The notes below the pieces were generated by a model, which worked only from the letters and a program-made list of their open reading frames with translations, was not told the DNA's origin and searched no databases. A stretch of DNA of 9,412 nucleotides, taken from contig CALPIT020000086.1 of NCBI GenBank assembly GCA_943323705.2, positions 1 through 9,412 of the forward strand, in the 5' to 3' direction. Positions 5,294 through 9,412 of this stretch are shown piece by piece; positions within the stretch are counted from its first letter, which is position 1; each line of letters opens with the position of its first letter. The position numbers and the translations under genes are program-made. Source of the stretch: Streptomyces griseus (lineage in GTDB: Bacteria; Bacteroidota; Bacteroidia; Chitinophagales; Chitinophagaceae).

Positions 5294-7453
5294 ATGAAAA
5301 AAATTATCTTATCCGCCTTTTTTTATTTTTCTGTAACTCTGGTTTTTGCTCAGGAAATTAAAATACAAGTAACAAATGCGGCAACAGGTTTACCTGTAAA
5401 CGGAGCCACCATTTCAAAAAATAATAAATCATATACTGCTACAGATAGCATGGGTATAGCTATGATTTCAATTTCAGCAAATTCCGAAGTTGAAATTTCT
5501 GCAGTAGGATTTCAGGCATTTGTGTTGAAAACAAAAGATTATCCATCATCAAGTTTGTATACAGTTAAGCTCACACCTGCTGAATCTGAAATGGAAGATG
5601 TTATAATTGTGGCTTCAACTCGTTCTAATCAAAATATAGAAAATGCGCCCATCAAAATAGAAATTTTGGATGCTGAAGAAATGCAGGAAGAAAGTGCTGT
5701 GAAACCTGCTTCTGTATTAGGAATCATTGGAGATATCAGTGGTGTTCAAGTTCAACAAGTAAGTGCCGTTTCAGGAAATTCGAATGTTCGGATTCAAGGA
5801 TTGGATGGAAGATATACTCAGATATTAAGAGATGGACTTCCATTGTATGAAAGCTTTAGTGGTGGCTTTGGTTTGATGAGCATTCCGCCATTGGATTTAA
5901 AACAAGTGGAATTGATAAAAGGCTCGGCCTCTACTTTATATGGTGCCGGCGCTATTGGTGGATTGGTAAATCTGATTTCAAAAAAACCTACAGCCGAACA
6001 AGAAGGAATTTTTACCATCAACCAAACAACATTAAAAGAATCCAATATCAATGCTTTCTTATCGAAAAAGTATAAAAAATTCGGTTATACATTTTATGCG
6101 GGTGCTACAAATCAATCAGCCGTTGATGTAAATAAGGATGGATTTTCTGATGTGTCTCGAACTAAATCTTTTGTTGTTCATCCACGATTGTTTTTTTATC
6201 CCGATAATAAAACTACAATCACAGCAGGTTTCACTAGTACCAATGATTCTCGATTGGGTGGAGATATGAAGGTTATCGAAAACAAATCGGATTCTGTTCA
6301 TCAGTTTTTTGAAAAAAATAAAATAATTAGAAATAGTGCAGAATTATTGGCCGAAAGAAATTTCTCAGGCAAAAATAAATTTGTGTTGAAAGGATCTGTT
6401 AGCGATTTCAAAAGAGACATTACTACTCATGAGTATAATTTCAACGCAGGACAATTGGATTATTTTTCTGAAGCTTCAATTTTAATCAATCAGAAAAAAC
6501 ACAATTGGGTAGGAGGTGTAAACTTTTCTGGTAATCAATTTAAACAAATATCCGGCGATAGTGCTTACATCAATAAAGTAAGCAACAATACGGTAGGAGC
6601 ATTTTTACAATACGGGTATAAATTCAAATCCAATACCACACTTGAAATGGGATTGCGAAATGATTACCACATGAAATATGGAAATTTTGTGTTGCCAAGG
6701 GTTTCATTCTTCCATCAGTTGAATTCAAAATGGGGGACCAGAGCGGGTTTTGGTGCAGGTTACAAAATACCGGATGCATTAGCTCCTCAGATTAATGATT
6801 ATGCCATCACCAAACTCTTGCCCATTGGAACCGATGTAAAGCCAGAACGTTCTTATGGTTACAATGCAGAAGTCAACTACAAAACAAAATGGGGAGAAGA
6901 AAATTCAATCTTTATCAATCATGCATTCTTTCTTACCCAGTTGAATAATCCAGTAATTGCAACAGAACAATCTAATGGTACAGTTTCTTTTGCCAATGCT
7001 TCGAAACCTATCATTACCAAAGGCTTTGATACCTACATAAAATTAAATGTAGAAGGTTGGGAATTGTATGCTGGTTATACCTATACAATTGCTGAAAGAA
7101 AATACTTAGCAGATAATCAATTTGTGCCTTTGACGCCCAAATTCAGAATGTCGTATATGCTTACCCGAGAGTGGGAGGGTAAAGCGAGATTTTGTGTAGA
7201 GAGTTCTTTTAATGGTTACCAGTACAGACAAGATTACACTAAGACTCCATCGTATTTATTTTTAGCTTCCATGATAGATTATACTATCGCCAAACAATGT
7301 CATCTGATATTGAACTGTGAGAACATTTTAGACTATCGCCAAAGCAAGAAAGAATCTTTGTACACAGGGACTATTTCAAATCCACAATTCAATGCATTGT
7401 GGGCGCCGATTGATGGCAGGGTGGTGAATTTGTGTTTGAGATTGAGTTTATAA
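5294..7453 (+). CDS. TonB-dependent outer-membrane receptor with CarboxypepD-reg-like domain
   Basis: This 719-residue protein is predicted to import a ligand across the outer membrane using TonB-ExbBD energy. Residues 1-20 form a signal peptide (KK, hydrophobic core, VFAQ). Residues 22-95 are a carboxypeptidase-regulatory-like beta-sandwich, as in many Bacteroidota receptors. A TonB-box-like EDVIIVASTR lies at 101-110. The plug spans about 111-235, with VRIQGLDGRYTQILRDGLPL (165-184) and the conserved VELIKGSASTLYGAGAIGG (205-223). The rest is the 22-strand barrel, ending in LRLSL rather than an aromatic residue. The plug resembles the siderophore/haem/cobalamin-type receptors (COG4771-like) rather than SusC, which is longer and usually paired with SusD; no SusD follows. 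The substrate is unknown. No TTG -33 element or terminator is visible in the 98 nt after cphB, so read-through from cphB is possible. Confidence 0.92.
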   Translation: MKKIILSAFFYFSVTLVFAQEIKIQVTNAATGLPVNGATISKNNKSYTATDSMGIAMISISANSEVEISAVGFQAFVLKTKDYPSSSLYTVKLTPAESEMEDVIIVASTRSNQNIENAPIKIEILDAEEMQEESAVKPASVLGIIGDISGVQVQQVSAVSGNSNVRIQGLDGRYTQILRDGLPLYESFSGGFGLMSIPPLDLKQVELIKGSASTLYGAGAIGGLVNLISKKPTAEQEGIFTINQTTLKESNINAFLSKKYKKFGYTFYAGATNQSAVDVNKDGFSDVSRTKSFVVHPRLFFYPDNKTTITAGFTSTNDSRLGGDMKVIENKSDSVHQFFEKNKIIRNSAELLAERNFSGKNKFVLKGSVSDFKRDITTHEYNFNAGQLDYFSEASILINQKKHNWVGGVNFSGNQFKQISGDSAYINKVSNNTVGAFLQYGYKFKSNTTLEMGLRNDYHMKYGNFVLPRVSFFHQLNSKWGTRAGFGAGYKIPDALAPQINDYAITKLLPIGTDVKPERSYGYNAEVNYKTKWGEENSIFINHAFFLTQLNNPVIATEQSNGTVSFANASKPIITKGFDTYIKLNVEGWELYAGYTYTIAERKYLADNQFVPLTPKFRMSYMLTREWEGKARFCVESSFNGYQYRQDYTKTPSYLFLASMIDYTIAKQCHLILNCENILDYRQSKKESLYTGTISNPQFNALWAPIDGRVVNLCLRLSL

Positions 7454-7487
7454 AAATGTAAAATGTAAAATATCAAATGTAAAATGT
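7453..7487. repeat. Heptamer array, five units of AAAATGT
   Basis: Five 7-nt units stand in perfect register from the last base of the receptor stop codon: AAAATGT, AAAATGT, AAAATAT, CAAATGT, AAAATGT. Two units carry one substitution each. It is non-coding and too AT-rich to form a stable hairpin. Confidence 0.75.
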
Positions 7488-7527
7488 AGAAGTGGGATTT
7501 CGAAAATAAAAATTTCATCATCTCGTG

Positions 7528-7548
7528 AATTCAAAATTCAAAATTCAA
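7528..7548. repeat. Heptamer array, three units of AATTCAA
   Basis: Three identical tandem 7-nt units, followed by AAAATTAATTCGTGAATTT. The unit length equals that of the AAAATGT array 40 nt upstream, although the sequence differs. Confidence 0.75.
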
Positions 7549-7582
7549 AAAATTAATTCGTGAATTTCACCTCACCCCAAAT

Positions 7583-7602
7583 CCCTCTCCCGAGTGAGAG
7601 GG
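7583..7602. repeat. GC-rich REP-like hairpin
   Basis: CCCTCTC (7583-7589) pairs perfectly with GAGAGGG (7596-7602) around the loop CCGAGT, and is preceded by CCTCACCCCAAAT. It is much richer in G+C than its surroundings. It resembles dispersed intergenic CCCTCTCC/GGAGAGGG elements I recall from many bacterial genomes. No T run follows on the plus strand, so it could block RNA decay rather than terminate. Confidence 0.6.
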
Positions 7603-7647
7603 GAGCAATAAAAATTATTTACTGAAAATTAAAATCAGCCTTAGTGA

Positions 7648-7718
7648 TTCTTGGTGCCTTTGTGTCTTTGTGGCGAAAACTTTGCGTTTTTGCTCCCTTG
7701 CGAGCTTTGCGTGAAACA
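7648..7718. repeat. ~72-bp dispersed repeat, copy 1
   Basis: This 71-bp element aligns along its whole length with 7767-7839, with about a dozen substitutions and a 2-nt length difference. The right ends are nearly identical (CCCTTGCGAGCTTTGCG then GAAACA). On the minus strand it is built of loose 8-9-nt subunits such as CACAAAG, CGCAAAG and CGCAAGG. Elements of this CACAAAGACACAAAGGCAC type are, to my recollection, scattered between genes in Bacteroidota and other bacteria and often produce spurious protein predictions. Confidence 0.75.
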
Positions 7719-7766
7719 AATTCGTGAATTCGTGGTTATATAAAATTAAAAAAATAACATTCGTGG

Positions 7767-7839
7767 TACTTAGTGCCTTCGCGCCGTTGTGGCAAAAAAA
7801 CATGGCGTCTTTGCCCCCTTGCGAGCTTTGCGCGAAACA
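7767..7839. repeat. ~72-bp dispersed repeat, copy 2
   Basis: This is the second copy of the element at 7648-7718, in the same orientation and 48 bp further right. It ends only 3 bp before the tyrS stop codon at 7845-7843, so it would form the first part of the tyrS 3' untranslated region. Differences are mostly T/C and A/G changes, as expected for an old duplication. Confidence 0.75.
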
Positions 7840-7842
7840 TTC

Positions 7843-9123
7843 TTATACAACTTCAACCAAATAATAATTCTTCTTTCCCACTTGCACCAAAATAAACTTA
7901 TCGTGCAGCAAATGTTTAGGCTCCACCATCATCTGTAAATCTGTAATTTTTTCCCTGTTAATACTCACACCGCCATTCTGCAACATTTTTCGTGCAGCAC
8001 CTTTACTTTCAAAAACAGCATTTTCAGTTAAGAAGCTCAGGATGTCAACACCGGCATTGATCTTATCAGCTGCATAATCTGTTCTGACGATACCTTCAAT
8101 AGATTCCAAATCTTCTATACTTAAAGCATCAATTGGAGCTTTTGTATTCGAGAATAATTTTTGTGTGGTTTCTACTGCTTTTTCAAATTCTGTTTTTCCA
8201 TGAACAAAAATGGTTAGTTCTTCGGCAAGTTTTTTCTGTAAAATTCGGTCTGCAGGATTACCATCATGTGCAACTATCAATGCATTGATTTCATCTTGCG
8301 GTAAGAAAGTAAATATTTTAATCCAGGTGGCCGCATCAGTATCAGAAGCGTTTAACCAGAACTGATAGAATTGATAAGGTGTCGTTTTATTGGCATCTAG
8401 CCAAATATTTCCTTTTTCTGTTTTGCCAAATTTGCCGCCGTCGGCCTTTTTGATCAACGGACAAGTAAATGCAAACGCTTCACCGCCGATTTTTCTTCTG
8501 ATTAATTCTGTACCCGTTACGATATTGCCCCACTGATCACTGCCACCCATTTGCAATTTGCAATTCTTGTTTTTAAACAACCAGTAAAAATCATATCCCT
8601 GCACGAGCTGGTAAGTGAATTCGGTAAACGACATACCATTATCTCCTTCCAACCTTTTCTTCACACTGTCTTTCGCCATCATATAATTCACGGTAATGTG
8701 CTTGCCCGCATCTCTGATGAATTCGAGAAAACTAATACCTTTAAACCAATCATAATTATTTACGAGTTCCGCTGCATTGGGAAGCGAAACATCAAAATTC
8801 AAAAACTGCATCAACTGTTTTCTGACGCCGATTACATTTTTATTTAAATCCTCTTCGCTCAACATATTTCTTTCTTCACTTTTTCCACTCGGATCGCCCA
8901 CCATACCCGTAGCACCGCCTACCAAAGCAATAGGCTTATGTCCGGCTTTTTGTAAATGAACCAATAATAAAATTGGCACCAAGCTTCCAATGTGCAAACT
9001 ATCAGCTGTTGGGTCGAATCCCACATATGCCGAGGTCATTTCTTTATTGAGTTGTTCTTCTGTACCGGGCATAATATCCTGTATCATCCCTCTCCACTGC
9101 AATTCCTTGATAAGTTGGTTCAT
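7843..9123 (-). CDS. tyrS: Tyrosyl-tRNA synthetase
   Basis: TyrRS charges tRNA-Tyr with tyrosine in the cytoplasm using ATP. The protein of 426 residues has the class I Rossmann fold with YVGFDPTADSLHIGSL at 33-48 (HIGH-type motif HIGS at 44-47), tyrosine-binding-region residues around YQLVQGYDF (171-179) and QMGGSDQWGN (191-200), and KFGKT (231-235) as the KMSKS-type loop. The C-terminal S4 RNA-binding domain covers about 360-426 and includes KGAARKMLQNGGVSIN. This is the bacterial TyrRS form and the usual length. The frame is open back to 9165, but the ATG at 9123 gives MNQLIKELQWRGMIQD, the usual N-terminus; the extra 14 residues (MLIFAKSKKNPSIV) look non-native. The gene is convergent with the TonB receptor gene. 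No T-box or clear promoter was found upstream. Confidence 0.97.
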   Translation of the reverse strand: MNQLIKELQWRGMIQDIMPGTEEQLNKEMTSAYVGFDPTADSLHIGSLVPILLLVHLQKAGHKPIALVGGATGMVGDPSGKSEERNMLSEEDLNKNVIGVRKQLMQFLNFDVSLPNAAELVNNYDWFKGISFLEFIRDAGKHITVNYMMAKDSVKKRLEGDNGMSFTEFTYQLVQGYDFYWLFKNKNCKLQMGGSDQWGNIVTGTELIRRKIGGEAFAFTCPLIKKADGGKFGKTEKGNIWLDANKTTPYQFYQFWLNASDTDAATWIKIFTFLPQDEINALIVAHDGNPADRILQKKLAEELTIFVHGKTEFEKAVETTQKLFSNTKAPIDALSIEDLESIEGIVRTDYAADKINAGVDILSFLTENAVFESKGAARKMLQNGGVSINREKITDLQMMVEPKHLLHDKFILVQVGKKNYYLVEVV

Positions 9124-9189
9124 AACTATTGACGGGTTCTTTTTTGATTTTGCAAAAATGAGCAAAAATTATCAGAATGTATTTTATTC

Positions 9190-9228
9190 TTCAGTAAAAA
9201 AACAGCTGTGGCTGTTGAAAAAACTGAA
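9190..9228. promoter_or_regulatory. Nested inverted repeat upstream of tyrS
   Basis: The outer arms TTCAGT (9190-9195) and ACTGAA (9223-9228) enclose A tracts of 5 and 6 nt. Inside these are the inner arms AACAGC (9201-9206) and GCTGTT (9211-9216) around TGTG. All arms are perfect. It lies about 70-105 bp upstream of the tyrS ATG and just upstream of the promoter for the gene at 9301. It could serve as a regulator site for either gene. RNA function is less likely, since the A tracts face each other and cannot pair. Confidence 0.4.
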
Positions 9229-9247
9229 TTATTGACTGCTTTTTATG

Positions 9248-9277
9248 TTGCAAAAAGATTTTATAGTTGTAAATTTG
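9248..9277 (+). promoter_or_regulatory. Promoter of the partial gene at 9301
   Basis: TTG (9248-9250) is followed by 19 nt and TAAATTTG (9270-9277), a full match to the -7 consensus TAnnTTTG. The predicted start is near 9284, giving a leader of about 17 nt before the ATG at 9301. It is one of the best promoter matches in the window and supports the short downstream frame as a real gene. Confidence 0.65.
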
Positions 9278-9300
9278 AAATCATCCAACGTAATCCCACA

Positions 9301-9412
9301 ATGATAACATACAATTCGCGTTCGATTAAAAACTTTCATAAAAAATACTTTAGTAAATACTACAGGCTTTCGGTTGTTTTATTCGCTATTTCTCTAATCA
9401 CAATTCCATATA
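9301..9412 (+). CDS. Unidentified protein, N-terminal fragment, possibly membrane-anchored
   Basis: The ATG at 9301 opens a frame that runs 37 codons to the right edge without a stop. The N-terminus is polar and basic (MITYNSRSIKNFHKKYFSKYYR), followed by a hydrophobic run LSVVLFAISLITIPY at 23-37. This looks like a positive-inside membrane anchor or an unusually long signal sequence. I do not recognise the family. The gene is divergent from tyrS, with 177 bp between starts. The main reason to believe it is the well-formed promoter at 9248-9277, placed at the right distance. Confidence 0.55.
   Translation, partial: MITYNSRSIKNFHKKYFSKYYRLSVVLFAISLITIPY

Larger units (their letters stand above)
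7454..7842. other. Repeat-filled convergent intergenic region
   Basis: These 389 bp separate the ends of the TonB receptor and tyrS genes. They hold two heptamer arrays, a GC-rich hairpin, two copies of a ~72-bp element and several short copies of TTCGTGAATT (7557-7566, 7720-7729) or its parts (7524-7532, 7759-7765). I find no convincing gene. The minus-strand frame at 7615-7803 is made mostly of the repeats. I see no strong intrinsic terminator for either gene. Confidence 0.8.

Noticed and set aside
7333..7521. 62-codon minus-strand frame with a repeated FYILH segment
   Set aside because: The repeats in the protein come from the AAAATGT heptamer array, and the rest is antisense to the receptor gene.
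7615..7803. 62-codon open frame on the minus strand with a TKTQRHQ-like segment
   Set aside because: It consists largely of the two dispersed repeat copies read in one frame. Such repeats commonly give spurious proteins, and no promoter or start context supports it.
7453..7842. Possible CRISPR array in the repeat-rich gap
   Set aside because: Repeats are either 7-nt tandem units without spacers or only two diverged long copies. There is no regular repeat-spacer pattern and no cas gene.
8551..8847. 98-codon plus-strand frame inside tyrS
   Set aside because: It is antisense to conserved tyrS coding sequence, with no independent support.

Overview
The window looks like an AT-rich chromosomal segment from a member of the phylum Bacteroidota, possibly the Chitinophagales. 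Three things point there: a TonB-dependent receptor with an N-terminal carboxypeptidase-regulatory-like domain, a BBP2-like outer-membrane porin, and several promoters of the Bacteroidota sigma-A type (TTTG or TTG, 19 nt, TAnnTTTG). The order and genus are inference.

Layout, left to right. Positions 1-56 hold the N-terminus of a short-chain dehydrogenase on the minus strand. It is divergent from a beta-barrel porin gene (145-1200, +). The porin converges on a tRNA-Gln(TTG) gene (1282-1352, -), with a shared bidirectional terminator between them. The tRNA has its own near-ideal promoter and lies downstream of a full-length cyanophycin synthetase gene, cphA (1479-4106, -). Divergent from cphA is the cyanophycinase gene cphB (4299-5195, +). 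A TonB-dependent receptor gene follows on the same strand (5294-7453, +). A 389-bp convergent gap (7454-7842) is packed with short repeats: two heptamer arrays, a GC-rich hairpin and two diverged copies of a ~72-bp element. Next come tyrS (7843-9123, -) and, divergent from it, the first 37 codons of an unidentified gene (9301-9412, +) with a strong promoter.

The biological centre is the cphA/cphB pair. CphA polymerises Asp and Arg with ATP into cyanophycin, a nitrogen, carbon and energy reserve. CphB cuts the polymer to beta-Asp-Arg dipeptides. The genes share a 192-bp divergent control region with a perfect 10-bp palindrome near its middle. No isoaspartyl dipeptidase is visible here, so the final step must be encoded elsewhere. 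The TonB receptor may be read through from cphB, since I see no terminator and no canonical -33 element in the 98-nt gap, but its substrate cannot be read from sequence. tyrS, tRNA-Gln and the SDR look like ordinary housekeeping neighbours. I see no mobile element, CRISPR array, phage or defence gene. The known gene families are not new. The less-explained features are the cphA-cphB palindrome, the nested dyad upstream of tyrS and the composite repeat gap.
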